Assembly: GCF_003610375.1 (NCBI RefSeq)
Contig: NZ_RAPZ01000010.1
Location: forward strand, 1,028,161-1,092,160
Reading direction: 5' to 3'
DNA: 64,000 nt
Source: Sphingomonas sp. PP-CC-1A-547
Lineage (GTDB): Bacteria > Pseudomonadota > Alphaproteobacteria > Sphingomonadales > Sphingomonadaceae
Each line of letters begins with the position of its first letter. Position 1 is the first letter of the stretch. Positions 43,839-53,452 of this stretch are shown one piece after another. The position numbers and the translations under genes were made by a program. The notes under the pieces were generated by a model. The model had not been told where the DNA came from and did not search any database. It saw only the letters and a list, made by a program, of their open reading frames with translations.

Positions 43839-44351
43839 TCAAGCCTCATCATAGCGTCGCTTTGCATCGATCATCGCGCGATAGGCTTTGCGCAGGTCGC
43901 CCTCGACCGTGCTGAGGCTTACGCCGAACTCGGCAGCGACCGCGCGCTGCTCGACGCCGTCGATCCGGTGCCGTCGGAATATTCGCGCCGCCCGGTCGCC
44001 GACCGACTGCAACGCCGCCTCCGCCAGCACCGCCTGCTCGCGTGCGATCACGACGCGTTCGGCGGATGGCTCCTCGGAGCGGTCGAGCGACGGTCCCCCG
44101 GTCGCCTCGGTCCATTCGCGATCGCGCTTCTCCGCCTGCCGCACCGCACGATGGCGATCGAGCATCAGGTTGTTCGCCATCCGGTAGAGGTACGATAGCG
44201 GCGACGCGATTGGCCCGGTCGGGGCGGTCTGGATCCGCACCCACAGTTCTTGCAGCAGATCCTCCGCATCGCCCGCGCCGAGCGAACGGATGAACCGCAA
44301 CAGCGTATCGCGATTTGCTAGGAAAACGGCCTCAAGGCCCGAGGAGTCCAT
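43839..44351 (-). CDS. ECF RNA polymerase sigma factor (FecI-like)
   Basis: 170 residues. Region 2 includes LLRFIRSLGAGDAEDLLQEL and LYRMANNLMLDRHRAV; region 4 includes FRRHRIDGVEQRAVAAEFGV and STVEGDLRKAYRAM. This is the FecI-type order. ATG at 44351 is chosen; the frame is open for 29 more codons upstream without sigma-like sequence. With FecR and the STN receptor it forms a complete cell-surface signalling set that should activate the receptor operon. Confidence 0.9.
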   Translation of the reverse strand: MDSSGLEAVFLANRDTLLRFIRSLGAGDAEDLLQELWVRIQTAPTGPIASPLSYLYRMANNLMLDRHRAVRQAEKRDREWTEATGGPSLDRSEEPSAERVVIAREQAVLAEAALQSVGDRAARIFRRHRIDGVEQRAVAAEFGVSLSTVEGDLRKAYRAMIDAKRRYDEA

Positions 44352-44458
44352 GTCATGCCCGTGTCGATAGGCCGCCGATCGGCGCTCGGCGGCACCGTGT
44401 TCCCGGCGGGACGTACAGCGCTTGGCGGGGAGACACAATCAGCGCGCCCGGCGCCGTG

Positions 44459-45736
44459 TTACTGGTGCAGCAGCGTCCAGCCCTGCGGCAGATAGTCCGT
44501 CGACATGTAATAATAGAACAGGCACGTCCCGTCGCGGCGATAGGTGCCGCCCTTGACGAGGCCCAGCGCGGTGCTGCCCTCGAACACCGGCGCGCCGCTG
44601 TCGCCGGCCTTGCACGTCGGCCCCTCGACGGCGACCCAGGTCGGCAGGCACGCGCCGCCACACAGATCGCCCGCCGGCGCGAAATCGACCATCGCGATCA
44701 CCGCACAGCTATAGCCGGTACGCTCGCCGCGATGACACACGAAGTCGCCCGCCCGCGTGCTCGTCCGGTAGCGCCACGTGGCGACGGGCCGCGCGAGCGT
44801 CTTGGCGGTGTCGGCGTAGAACAGCGGGGCATAACTGACGTCAGGCGCGGTCGCGACGTTGACCTGTACGTCCTGATACCCCCAGCCCCATTGCCCGACG
44901 AACGCCAGCGGCCATTCCTCGCGGCCGCCGTCCGAAGGGCGCTTGCCGACATAGGAAAGCGTGTCCGGACAATGCGCCGCGGTGACCACGCCGTTGCGCA
45001 CGCCATCGGACACGACGAAGCCGGTCGTGCAGGCATAGCGCTTGCCATCGACCGTCCCGACGACACGCGCCCCGCCCTCAATCGCGCCGCTATCGACCGG
45101 GGCGGGTATGGGCGTGGGGACCGGAGCGACTTGGTCCTGTGCCATGTTCACCGGCGGCTTATCAACGGCTTCGATCCGCACCGGAACGCCGGTCATCGTC
45201 GCGATCCGGGTACGCAGCGCACCGTCGCGGTCGAGATCGGCATCGCCCGACGCGATCATCACGACCAGTTCGCCGGTCCGCTGGTCCACACCAAGCCCGG
45301 GCGGGTGCGGCAGGGACTCGCGTATCTTCGCCTGATACGCCGTGATCGCGGCGAGCACCGCCTCGCGCGTCGCAGGTGCGCCGGTGCGGAAGACGATCGG
45401 CACGACCATCCCGCCCGCTGTCACCGACTGATCGGCGACCGGATCGGTGCCGGTCAGCAGCACGACGATGCGGTAATTCGGCTGATGCTCGATCGCGACC
45501 CCGGCCCAGCGATCCTTGTAAGTTTCGCGCAGCGCGTCGGTTGCCGGCACGCTAGCGCCCTGCGCACGCATCCGCCGCAGCGCCTCGTCGAACGGCACGC
45601 CGAACCGGGTCGCATACTCACTCGCATCCTGCATCAGCGCGTCGACCGGCAGTTGCACCTGCGCCGCCGATACCGGCCCCGCCCCGAGTGCGAGCAGCGC
45701 CGCCGCCAGAAACCACCGAACAGATATAGTGAACAT
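44459..45736 (-). CDS. Exported S1-family serine protease with pro-region
   Basis: About 425 residues. Signal peptide cleaved near VSAAQ, a pro-region of about 170 residues (YATRFGVPFDEALRRMRAQG, then a FTA-like beta segment), a proline-rich linker, and a chymotrypsin-fold domain with H255 (VVTAAHC), likely D289 (YQDVQV) and S380 (KAGDSGAPVF). Paired Cys around the active site fit disulfides. The plan matches streptogrisin/alpha-lytic proteases. An in-frame ATG at 45778 would add 14 residues. It lies upstream of the sigma gene on the same strand. Confidence 0.82.
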   Translation of the reverse strand: MFTISVRWFLAAALLALGAGPVSAAQVQLPVDALMQDASEYATRFGVPFDEALRRMRAQGASVPATDALRETYKDRWAGVAIEHQPNYRIVVLLTGTDPVADQSVTAGGMVVPIVFRTGAPATREAVLAAITAYQAKIRESLPHPPGLGVDQRTGELVVMIASGDADLDRDGALRTRIATMTGVPVRIEAVDKPPVNMAQDQVAPVPTPIPAPVDSGAIEGGARVVGTVDGKRYACTTGFVVSDGVRNGVVTAAHCPDTLSYVGKRPSDGGREEWPLAFVGQWGWGYQDVQVNVATAPDVSYAPLFYADTAKTLARPVATWRYRTSTRAGDFVCHRGERTGYSCAVIAMVDFAPAGDLCGGACLPTWVAVEGPTCKAGDSGAPVFEGSTALGLVKGGTYRRDGTCLFYYYMSTDYLPQGWTLLHQ

Positions 45737-45861
45737 GAACGACGAAATCCTGGGCGCGCGGGTCTTCTGAGGCGTCATACCGCCATGATCTGAACCGGTG
45801 CTTTCACGCAAGCGATCGAGGTGATTGCGCGCGATCTCGCAAGCGTCCTATCAAGCACGCC

Positions 45862-47895
45862 ATGAAGATCATGCTCTCCGCCAGCCTCGCCGTGCTCGCC
45901 TTTGCGAGTGCCCCTGCCGCCGCCCGGCAACTCACCATCGACGACGTGACGATGCTCAGCCGCGTCGGTGCGCCGACCGCGTCGCAGGACGGGCATTGGC
46001 TCGTCTGGGCGCAGCGCGAGACCGATCTCGCGGCGGACAAGGGGCGCTACGATCTCTGGCGGCTCGACCTGACCACGCCGGGTGCGACGCCGGTGAAGCT
46101 GCTCGCCGATCCGCAGGTCAACGAGAACGACCCGCAGATCGTCGGCAACACGGTGTATTTCACCTCGGACAAAGGCGGCGAAGATGCGGTCTGGTCGGTG
46201 CCCGTCACGGGGGGCACACCGCGGCGCGTCACCAGCTTCAAGGGCGGGTTCAGCGGCTTCAAGGTCGCGCCGACCGGCGACAAGCTGCTCGTCTGGGCGG
46301 ATCGCAAGCCGGGCGCGCCGAGCCTCGAGCCGGCAATGGTGAAGAAGGATCCGAATGCGGGCGCCGGGCGGACCTACGACCAGCTGTTCGTGCGGCATTG
46401 GGATACGTGGGCGGACGGCACGCGCTCGCAGCTGTTCGTGTTGCCGCTGACCGCCGCAGGTGCGACCGGAAACGGCGTTCCACTGGTAGGCGCGCTGGTC
46501 GGCGATGCGCCATCCAAGCCGTTCGGCGGTGCCGAGGAAGTCTCTTGGAGCCCAGACGGCCGCACCGTCTATTTTGCACTGCGCGAAGCCGGCCGGATCG
46601 AAGCGCTGTCGACCAATCTCGACATCTTCTCGGTGCCCGCGGACGGCTCGGCGGCGCCGGTGAACCTGACTCCGGCGAACAAGGCGACCGACAACCTCCC
46701 GACCGTGTCGCCCGATGGCCGCACGCTTGCATACTTCGCGATGCGCCGGCCGGGGTTCGAGGCGGATCGCCAAGTGCTGACGCTGCGCGATATCGCCAGC
46801 GGCAAGACGGTGTCGCTGACCGAGCGCTGGGACCGGTCGGTCGGCTCGATCGCGTGGGCGCCGGACTCGAAGTCGCTCTACGTGACGGCGGACGACACGC
46901 AGGAGACGCCGCTGTTCCGGGTCGATGCGACGAGCGGTGCGGTCACGCGGCTAACGCAGGAGGGTCACGTCAGCGCGGTCGCGATCACGCCGCGGGGGCC
47001 TGTGGTGGCGATCGACAGCCTCACCGCACCCGCCGATTTCTACCGTGTCGCGGGCACCGGCACACCGCAGCGGCTGACGCAGGTCAACGCGACGAAGCTT
47101 GCCGGGATCGACATGCCGACGGTCACGCGGTTCAACTTCAAGGGCGCGAACGCGGACACCGTCTGGGGCTATGCGGTCAAGCCGTACGGTTCCACGGGGA
47201 AGGTCCCGGTTGCGTACATGGTCCACGGGGGCCCGCAGGGATCGAGCAACAACAGCTGGTCGTATCGCTGGAACCCCGCCGTGTTCGCGGGTGCGGGCTA
47301 CGGCCTGGTTGCGGTCGATTTCCACGGGTCGACCGGTTACGGACAGGGCTTCACCGACGCGATCAGCAACAACTGGGGTGGCTGGCCGCTCGAGGATCTT
47401 AAGAAGGGGCTGGCTGCCGCGACCGACAAGTTCGCATGGCTCGATGCCGACAATGCCTGTGCGCTCGGTGCGTCGTATGGCGGCTACATGATGAACTGGA
47501 TCGAGGGGCAGTGGCCCGATCGCTTCAAGTGCATCGTCCAGCATGACGGCGTGTTCGATGCGCGCGCGATGGCGTACGAGACCGAGGAGCTCTGGTTCGA
47601 CGAGTGGGAGCATGGCGGGAAAGCCTATTACGAGGACCCGCAGGCGTTCGAGAAATGGAACCCGGTCAACTACGTGGCGAAGTGGAAGACGCCGATGCTG
47701 GTGATCACCGGCGAGAAGGACTTCCGGATTCCGTACACGCAGGGGCTGGCGACGTTCACCGCGCTGCAGCGGCGCGGGATCCCGTCGCGGTTGCTGGTCA
47801 ATCCGGGCGAGAACCATTGGGTGCTGAAGCCGAAGAACTCGCGGCAATGGTATGGCGAAGTGTTGGGATGGATGGGGAAGTGGACGGCTAAGTAG
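45862..47895 (+). CDS. Exported S9-family prolyl-oligopeptidase-like peptidase
   Basis: 677 residues. Signal peptide cleaved after APAAA (about residue 21), a beta-propeller of WD40-like/TolB-like repeats (SQDGHWLVWAQ, SPDGRTVYFAL) to about residue 400, and an alpha/beta-hydrolase domain with the triad S538 (GASYGGYM), D620 (GEKDFRIP) and H652 (GENHWVLK). Relatives are dipeptidyl or acylaminoacyl peptidases acting on short peptides in the periplasm. Divergent from the S1 protease gene, so the pair may degrade extracellular or periplasmic protein together. Confidence 0.9.
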   Translation: MKIMLSASLAVLAFASAPAAARQLTIDDVTMLSRVGAPTASQDGHWLVWAQRETDLAADKGRYDLWRLDLTTPGATPVKLLADPQVNENDPQIVGNTVYFTSDKGGEDAVWSVPVTGGTPRRVTSFKGGFSGFKVAPTGDKLLVWADRKPGAPSLEPAMVKKDPNAGAGRTYDQLFVRHWDTWADGTRSQLFVLPLTAAGATGNGVPLVGALVGDAPSKPFGGAEEVSWSPDGRTVYFALREAGRIEALSTNLDIFSVPADGSAAPVNLTPANKATDNLPTVSPDGRTLAYFAMRRPGFEADRQVLTLRDIASGKTVSLTERWDRSVGSIAWAPDSKSLYVTADDTQETPLFRVDATSGAVTRLTQEGHVSAVAITPRGPVVAIDSLTAPADFYRVAGTGTPQRLTQVNATKLAGIDMPTVTRFNFKGANADTVWGYAVKPYGSTGKVPVAYMVHGGPQGSSNNSWSYRWNPAVFAGAGYGLVAVDFHGSTGYGQGFTDAISNNWGGWPLEDLKKGLAAATDKFAWLDADNACALGASYGGYMMNWIEGQWPDRFKCIVQHDGVFDARAMAYETEELWFDEWEHGGKAYYEDPQAFEKWNPVNYVAKWKTPMLVITGEKDFRIPYTQGLATFTALQRRGIPSRLLVNPGENHWVLKPKNSRQWYGEVLGWMGKWTAK

Positions 47896-47921
47896 GGAAT
47901 TAACCCCTTCTGGATGCGTTA

Positions 47922-48025
47922 CCACCCCGGCGAAGGCCGGGGCCCAATTGGAAAGGTCGCAGTAACGGGGGACTATCCGCCGTTACCTCTGTTCCCCAAT
48001 TGGGCCCCGGCCTTCGCCGGGGTGG
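47922..48025. repeat. Family A palindrome, copy 3
   Basis: Arms 47922-47951 and 47996-48025, identical to copies 1 and 2, with a 44-base spacer. Lies between the convergent S9-peptidase and DUF808 genes. Confidence 0.9.
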
Positions 48026-48064
48026 TGTTTGATCGTGGTGGTAGCGCCTCATAACCCGGCGCGA

Positions 48065-48123
48065 CTTGTTTCCCCGCGAAGGCGGGGACCCAGACTGGGC
48101 TCCCGCCTTCGCGGGAGAACAAG
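48065..48123. repeat. Family B palindrome, copy 3
   Basis: CTTGTTTCCCCGCGAAGGCG to CGCCTTCGCGGGAGAACAAG around GGGACCCAGACTGGGCTCCC. It follows family A copy 3 by 39 bases; the same A-B neighbourhood in reverse order is seen at 7.7 kb. Confidence 0.88.
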
Positions 48124-48147
48124 GTAGGGCGGACAGTGCTCTCCCGG

Positions 48148-49083
48148 TCAGTGCGCCTTTGGCTTCTTCACCGCATGGAGCCCAAGCGCGATCGCGCCGC
48201 CCAGGATTAACCCGACGATCCCCGAGAAGAACGCGTTCATCACCCAGTTCACCGCGCCCTTGGCAAACGGCACCGCATGCGAAGCTGCCTCCGCCGTATC
48301 GTGGATCCAGTGCGGCAAGGCGGTGAGCCCGAACTCCTCGATCCCGTGGACGATGATCTGACCGCCGACCCACACCATCGCCGCCGTCCCGATCACCGAC
48401 AGTGCCGACATCACGATCGGCATGCCCTTCACCAGCCCACGCCCGATCGCCTGCACGACCGCGCTGCTGCGTTGCGCCAGATGCAGGCCGATATCGTCCA
48501 TCTTAACGATCAGCGCGACCACGCCGTAGACGCCGATCGTGATGACGATGCCGACCAGCGCCAAGACGATCGCCTGCTCCCAGATCGGCTTGGTCGCGAC
48601 ATCCGACAGCGCGATCACCATGATTTCGGCGGACAGGATGAAATCGGTGCGGATTGCGCCCGAGACCTTCTGTGCCTCGAGCGTTGCGGCATCGACCGGC
48701 TCAGCGACGACCTCCTCGGCATGACCGCCGCAGAACGCTTCGAGGATCTTCTCCGCGCCCTCGAAGCACAGATACGTACCGCCGATCATCAGCAACGGCG
48801 TCAGCAGCCACGGCGCGAACGCGCTCAACGCCAGCGCCGCGGGCAGGATGAAGACCAGCTTGTTGCGGAACGACCCCAGCGCGATCTTGCCGATCATCGG
48901 CAGTTCGCGCTTCGGTTCGAACCCGACCATGTAGCGCGGCGTGACGGCGGCATCGTCGACCACCACGCCGATCGCCTTGCTGCCCGCCTTCCCGGTGGTC
49001 GCGGCGATATCGTCGAGGCTGGCGGCGGCGAGCTTGGTGATCCCGGCAATGTCGTCGAGCAGTGCGACCAATCCTGTCGGCAT
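48148..49083 (-). CDS. DUF808 (YedI-like) inner-membrane protein
   Basis: 311 residues with the DUF808 signature start SGLxALLDDIA (here PTGLVALLDDIAGITKLAA), then KAIGVVVDDAAVTPRYMVGF, RELPMIGKIALGSFRNKLVF and GTYLCFEGAEKILEAF, followed by six to eight membrane helices. Function unknown; E. coli YedI is a relative. ATG at 49083 gives the family N-terminus; the open frame extends upstream without similarity. Confidence 0.9.
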   Translation of the reverse strand: MPTGLVALLDDIAGITKLAAASLDDIAATTGKAGSKAIGVVVDDAAVTPRYMVGFEPKRELPMIGKIALGSFRNKLVFILPAALALSAFAPWLLTPLLMIGGTYLCFEGAEKILEAFCGGHAEEVVAEPVDAATLEAQKVSGAIRTDFILSAEIMVIALSDVATKPIWEQAIVLALVGIVITIGVYGVVALIVKMDDIGLHLAQRSSAVVQAIGRGLVKGMPIVMSALSVIGTAAMVWVGGQIIVHGIEEFGLTALPHWIHDTAEAASHAVPFAKGAVNWVMNAFFSGIVGLILGGAIALGLHAVKKPKAH

Positions 49084-49216
49084 CGATGGTGTCCTTCGCG
49101 TAAGTATCGGCGCTCGGTAACGTGACAGGATTGTCATGCAACGGCTTTCGCACTTGCGGTAGTGCGTGGCGGGCGGAATGGTTGCAGCCGACGCGACCCA
49201 AGCGACAGGACGGATC

Positions 49217-50239
49217 ATGACCCCCTTCCCGAACGACGACTTCATCACGAACCTGCCCAAGGCGGAACTCCACCTCCATATCGAGGGCAGCCTGGAGCCC
49301 GAACTCATGTTCGCGCTCGCCGAGCGCAACAAGGTCGCGATCCCGTTCAAGAGCGTCGAGGACGTCCGCGCCGCGTACAGCTTCACCAATCTCCAGACCT
49401 TCCTCGACATCTATTATGCCGGTGCCGCGGTGCTCCAGACCGAGGAGGATTTCCGCGATCTGGCAGTCGCCTATTTCGACCGCGTCGCGCAGGACGGCGT
49501 GGTCCACGCCGAGATCTTCTTCGATCCGCAGACGCACACGCAGCGGGGCATTCCCTTCGACGTCGTCGCGCGCGGACTGTTCGAGGGGATCGACGAAGCG
49601 CAGGCCAAGCACGGCATGTCGGTGGGGCTGATCATGAGCTTCCTCCGCCATCTCGACGAGGAGGATGCGTTCAAGACGTTCGCGCAGGCGGAGCCGTGGC
49701 TCGACCAGTTCATCGGCGTCGGGCTCGATTCGTCCGAGGTCGGTCATCCGCCCTCGAAGTTCGCGCGCGTATTCGCGGCGTCGGCGGATGCCGGGCTGAT
49801 GCTGTGCGCGCATGCCGGCGAGGAGGGCCCGCCCGCCTATATCCACGAGGCGCTCGACATCCTCCAGGTGGACAGGATCGACCACGGCAACCGCGCGCTG
49901 GAAGATCCGGCGCTGGTCGCGCGGTTGGCGCGTGACGCGATGACGCTGACCGTGTGCCCGTTGTCGAACGTCGCGCTGCGCAACGTCGACCGGCTGGAGA
50001 ACCATCCGATCGACCGGATGCTCGATCTCGGCCTGCGCGCGACAATCCATTCGGACGATCCGGCCTATTTCGGTGGCTATATCGGCGAGAATTTCCGCCA
50101 GACGGCTCGCGCGAAGGCCCTGTCGCGCGAGCAGGTCGTGACGCTCGCGCGCAACAGCTTTCTCGGCAGTTTCCTGGATGACGACGCGCTCAGCGGCCAT
50201 CTCGCGACGCTCGACGCCTATGTGAAGGCGCATCCGTGA
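49217..50239 (+). CDS. Adenine deaminase-type (ADA-superfamily) enzyme
   Basis: 340 residues, amidohydrolase fold. Zinc ligands H19 and H21 in AELHLHIEGSLEPE, then AHAGEEGPP, DRIDHGNRALED and HSDDPAYFGG. The block GVGLDSSEVGHPPSKF and the FFDPQTHTQRG stretch mark the branch that acts on adenine (as in yeast Aah1 and the Pseudomonas enzyme) more than adenosine, though many annotations say adenosine deaminase. It returns adenine to hypoxanthine in purine salvage. ATG at 49217 follows AGGACGG. The BASS transporter starts inside its stop codon. Confidence 0.9.
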   Translation: MTPFPNDDFITNLPKAELHLHIEGSLEPELMFALAERNKVAIPFKSVEDVRAAYSFTNLQTFLDIYYAGAAVLQTEEDFRDLAVAYFDRVAQDGVVHAEIFFDPQTHTQRGIPFDVVARGLFEGIDEAQAKHGMSVGLIMSFLRHLDEEDAFKTFAQAEPWLDQFIGVGLDSSEVGHPPSKFARVFAASADAGLMLCAHAGEEGPPAYIHEALDILQVDRIDHGNRALEDPALVARLARDAMTLTVCPLSNVALRNVDRLENHPIDRMLDLGLRATIHSDDPAYFGGYIGENFRQTARAKALSREQVVTLARNSFLGSFLDDDALSGHLATLDAYVKAHP

Positions 50240-51216
50240 TCGGGCGGTTCCTGGCGGTCTTCGAACCGTTCATCCTGATGCTGCTCGGCACCGTGGTGCT
50301 GGCGAGCTTGTTGCCGGCCCGCGGCGAGATGGCGACGATCGTCGGTTACGCCGCCGATATCGGCATCGTCCTGCTGTTCTTCCTGCACGGCGCGAAGCTG
50401 TCGCGCGATGCGATCTGGGCGGGGCTGCGCAACTGGAAACTGCATCTGGCGGTGCTGGCCATCACCTTCGTTGCGTTCCCGCTCTTCGGGCTCGGGCTGA
50501 CCGCGTTGCCGTTCGTGACCGGGCCGCTCGCCGCCGGGTTGCTGTTCCTGACCTTGCTCCCCTCGACCGTGCAGTCGTCGATCGCGTTTACCGCGATTGC
50601 GCGCGGCAATGTCGCCGCGGCGGTGTGCAGCGCGTCGTTCTCGAACCTGCTCGGCATCCTCGTCACGCCTGCGCTGGTCGCGCTGCTGATGAACACTTCG
50701 GGCAGCGGCGGGATCTCGATCGAGAGTATCGAGGCGATCGTGCTGCAACTGCTGGTGCCGTTCGTCGCAGGACATCTGCTGCGGCCGTGGATCGGTGCGT
50801 GGGTGACGCGCAAAAAGGGCCTGCTGACGGTGGTCGATCGCGGGTCGATCCTGCTGGTCGTCTACAGCGCGTTCGGTGCCGCGGTGGTCGAGGGGCTGTG
50901 GACCAAATTGTCGATCGGCGACCTGATCCTGATCGGACTCCTGTGCGCCGCGCTGCTCGCGTTCGTGCTCGGGCTGACGTTCGCCGTTGCGCGGCTGATG
51001 AAACTCCCCCGTGAGGATGCGATCGTGCTGCAATTCTGCGGTTCGAAGAAGAGCCTCGCGTCGGGCGTGCCGATGGCAGGCGTGTTGTTCCCGCCGGCGC
51101 AGGTCGGCGTGATCCTGCTGCCCGTCATGCTGTTCCATCAGCTGCAGCTGATCGCCTGCGCGGTGATCGCGCGCCGCTATGCCGAGTCCGCACCGCGCGA
51201 TATTGCTTCAGATTAA
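50236..51216 (+). CDS. Bile acid:sodium symporter (BASS/YfeH-like) family transporter
   Basis: 326 residues, about ten hydrophobic helices, with family blocks YAADIGIVLLFFLHGAKLSR, LLPSTVQSSIAFTAIARGN (the crossover region) and FCGSKKSLASGVPMAGVLFP. It belongs to the SBF-like group with mammalian SLC10A7 and bacterial YfeH; substrates are unknown. The GTG start overlaps the deaminase stop (GTGA), so the two are translationally coupled and may share a pathway (inference). Confidence 0.87.
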   Translation: MIGRFLAVFEPFILMLLGTVVLASLLPARGEMATIVGYAADIGIVLLFFLHGAKLSRDAIWAGLRNWKLHLAVLAITFVAFPLFGLGLTALPFVTGPLAAGLLFLTLLPSTVQSSIAFTAIARGNVAAAVCSASFSNLLGILVTPALVALLMNTSGSGGISIESIEAIVLQLLVPFVAGHLLRPWIGAWVTRKKGLLTVVDRGSILLVVYSAFGAAVVEGLWTKLSIGDLILIGLLCAALLAFVLGLTFAVARLMKLPREDAIVLQFCGSKKSLASGVPMAGVLFPPAQVGVILLPVMLFHQLQLIACAVIARRYAESAPRDIASD

Positions 51217-51220
51217 TATG

Positions 51221-51240
51221 GTAACCCGCTGCGGGTATTT
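51221..51240 (+). terminator. Weak hairpin after the BASS gene
   Basis: ACCCG and CGGGT form a five-base stem with a three-base loop followed by ATTTGCTTT. It could end the deaminase-transporter transcript before the phytochrome gene but is weak. Confidence 0.3.
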
Positions 51241-51295
51241 GCTTTGTTCCGCCGGGGGCTGCATGATCGAGGCTCGATAGGAGAGTTTCGGGTAG

Positions 51296-53452
51296 ATGAA
51301 CGCGTCGAGCGATATTGCCGGTTCCACCGATGGCGTGGGGCTGGACCTCAATGCGTGCGACCGCGAGCCGATCCACATCCCCGGTGCGATCCAGCCGCAT
51401 GGCCTGCTGCTCGTCGCGGATGCGACCAGCCTGACGGTCGTGGCGGGCGCGGGCGATCTCGAGTCTCGCCTGACCCCCGACTGGCTCGGCAGCGACCTGT
51501 CGGCGCTGTTGGCGCAGGACATTGGTGCGACCCTCACCGCCAATGACACGGTCGCCGGCGTGGCACTTGCCGGACTGCCGGTAGCGGGCCTGACCGAACG
51601 GTTCGACGTCACCCTTCACCGCACCGCCGAGCACGTGCTGGTCGAACTCGAACCCGTCGAAGCGGAACCGGTCACTGCGGCCGGCATGCTCGGCCGGCTC
51701 AACGCGATGGCGATGACGTTCGAGCGCGCGAGCAACCTCCAGGCGTTGTGCGAGCGCGCCGCGACCGCGTTCCGCCAGTTGACGGGTTTCGACCGCGTCA
51801 TGGTCTATCGCTTCCTCGACGACGAGGCGGGCCGCGTGATGGCCGAGGACAAGGCGACGGGGCTCGGCACCTTCCTCAATCACCATTTCCCCGCGTCGGA
51901 CATCCCGAAACAGGCGCGCGCGCTGTACGTGCGCAACCGGACGCGGACGATCCCGATGATCGATTACGTGCCTGCGGTGCTGCGCCCGGCCGGGTTCGAG
52001 ACGCTCGACCTGAGCGACGTCGCGCTGCGCAGCGTGTCGCCGATCCATCTGCGCTATCTCGCCAACATGGGCGTGGCGGCGTCGGCGTCGATCTCGATCG
52101 TCAAGGACGGGCTGCTCTGGGGCCTGATCGCCTGCCATCACGGTACGCCGAAGGGCCTCACCCCCGACATCCGCGCGGCGTCGGCGACGCTGGCCAGTGG
52201 GCTCGCGCGCCAGATTCGCGCGAAGGAAGAGGCGGAGACGTACCGCGAGCGGCTGCGGCTGCGTGCGGCGGAGGATGCGGTCATCCCCAAGCTCGCGACC
52301 GAACCGGCGCCGCGCAGTATCGTCGCCGCGTTGCGCGACGACCTCCGACGAATGCTCGACGGCGACGGCTTCGCCTATGTCGAGGGCACGATCGTCGATA
52401 CCGATGGGCCGTGTCCTGGCAAGGACGACATTCTCGATCTCGCCGCATGGGCTCGCACGAGGGGCGTGATCGAGCCGTTCACGACGCATGAACTGTCGTC
52501 GCTGTTGCCCCGCGCCGAAGCTTACCGTGCGCAGGCGAGCGGCCTGCTCGCGCTGCCGCTGGTCGACGAGGGAGCGGTGCTGTTGTGGTTCCGTGCCGAG
52601 CAGATCGAAGAGGTCGAATGGGCCGGCAATCCGCACAAGGCGGTGTCGGTCGATCCCAATGCGGTACTGACTCCGCGCACGTCGTTCGAATCGTGGACAC
52701 AGGCCGTCAGCGGTCGATCGCGGCGCTGGACGCGCGAGGAAATCGAGGCGGCGCACCGCCTGCGCCGCGCGTTCCACGACGCGCATATCAACCAGCGCCT
52801 GCGCCTGCTAAACGCCGACCTGCAACGAACGCTCGCCGACAAGGACGCGTTGATCGCGCAGAAGGACGTCCTGATGAAGGAGGTCAATCACCGCGTACAG
52901 AACAGCCTGCAACTGGTCGCGGCGTTCCTGTCGTTGCAGGCGAAGTCGTCCGACGACGCGAAGGTGAAAGAGCATCTCGCCGAGGCACAGGCCAGGCTCG
53001 CCGCGGTCGCGCTGGTGCATCGCCGGTTGTACCGCGACGACCAGGTCGAGTCGGTCGACCTGTCGCGCTATATCGAGGAACTCGCGGGCGACATGCAGAC
53101 GTCGCTGGGCGAGGACTGGGCGGCGCAGATGACGCTCGATCTCGCGCCCGTGCTCGTCGCCACCGATCGCGCGGTGAACATCGGGCTGGTGCTGACCGAA
53201 CTCGTCATCAATGCGAGCAAATACGCCTATCGCGGCGATGCCGGCCCGATCCACATCATCCTCGAACAGCATCGCAACCGACTGCGCCTGATCGTCGCGG
53301 ACCAAGGCGTCGGCAAGTCGGGCACGCGGATCGGCTTCGGCAGCCGGATGATGAACGCCATCGTCGCCGGGCTGTCGGGCACGATCGAGCAGGACGACAA
53401 CATGCCCGGCCTGCGCGTGATCCTGACAGCGCCGGTCGACGACGTCCGCTGA
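51296..53452 (+). CDS. bphP: Bacteriophytochrome histidine kinase (PAS-GAF-PHY-HisKA_2)
   Basis: 718 residues. The N-terminal PAS has the biliverdin-binding Cys21 in ACDREPIHIPGAIQPHG (Cys24 of the Deinococcus protein). GAF (about 140-315) contains PASDIP at 199-204; PHY (about 325-500) has the tongue motif PRTSF at 460-464. A long helix leads to a HisKA_2-type kinase with H532 (KEVNHRVQNSLQLV) and an HATPase (ELVINASKYAY). It has no receiver domain. It should bind biliverdin and respond to red/far-red light; HisKA_2/HWE kinases often feed the PhyR-EcfG stress pathway. The ATG at 51296 follows AGGAGAG. Confidence 0.94.
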   Translation: MNASSDIAGSTDGVGLDLNACDREPIHIPGAIQPHGLLLVADATSLTVVAGAGDLESRLTPDWLGSDLSALLAQDIGATLTANDTVAGVALAGLPVAGLTERFDVTLHRTAEHVLVELEPVEAEPVTAAGMLGRLNAMAMTFERASNLQALCERAATAFRQLTGFDRVMVYRFLDDEAGRVMAEDKATGLGTFLNHHFPASDIPKQARALYVRNRTRTIPMIDYVPAVLRPAGFETLDLSDVALRSVSPIHLRYLANMGVAASASISIVKDGLLWGLIACHHGTPKGLTPDIRAASATLASGLARQIRAKEEAETYRERLRLRAAEDAVIPKLATEPAPRSIVAALRDDLRRMLDGDGFAYVEGTIVDTDGPCPGKDDILDLAAWARTRGVIEPFTTHELSSLLPRAEAYRAQASGLLALPLVDEGAVLLWFRAEQIEEVEWAGNPHKAVSVDPNAVLTPRTSFESWTQAVSGRSRRWTREEIEAAHRLRRAFHDAHINQRLRLLNADLQRTLADKDALIAQKDVLMKEVNHRVQNSLQLVAAFLSLQAKSSDDAKVKEHLAEAQARLAAVALVHRRLYRDDQVESVDLSRYIEELAGDMQTSLGEDWAAQMTLDLAPVLVATDRAVNIGLVLTELVINASKYAYRGDAGPIHIILEQHRNRLRLIVADQGVGKSGTRIGFGSRMMNAIVAGLSGTIEQDDNMPGLRVILTAPVDDVR

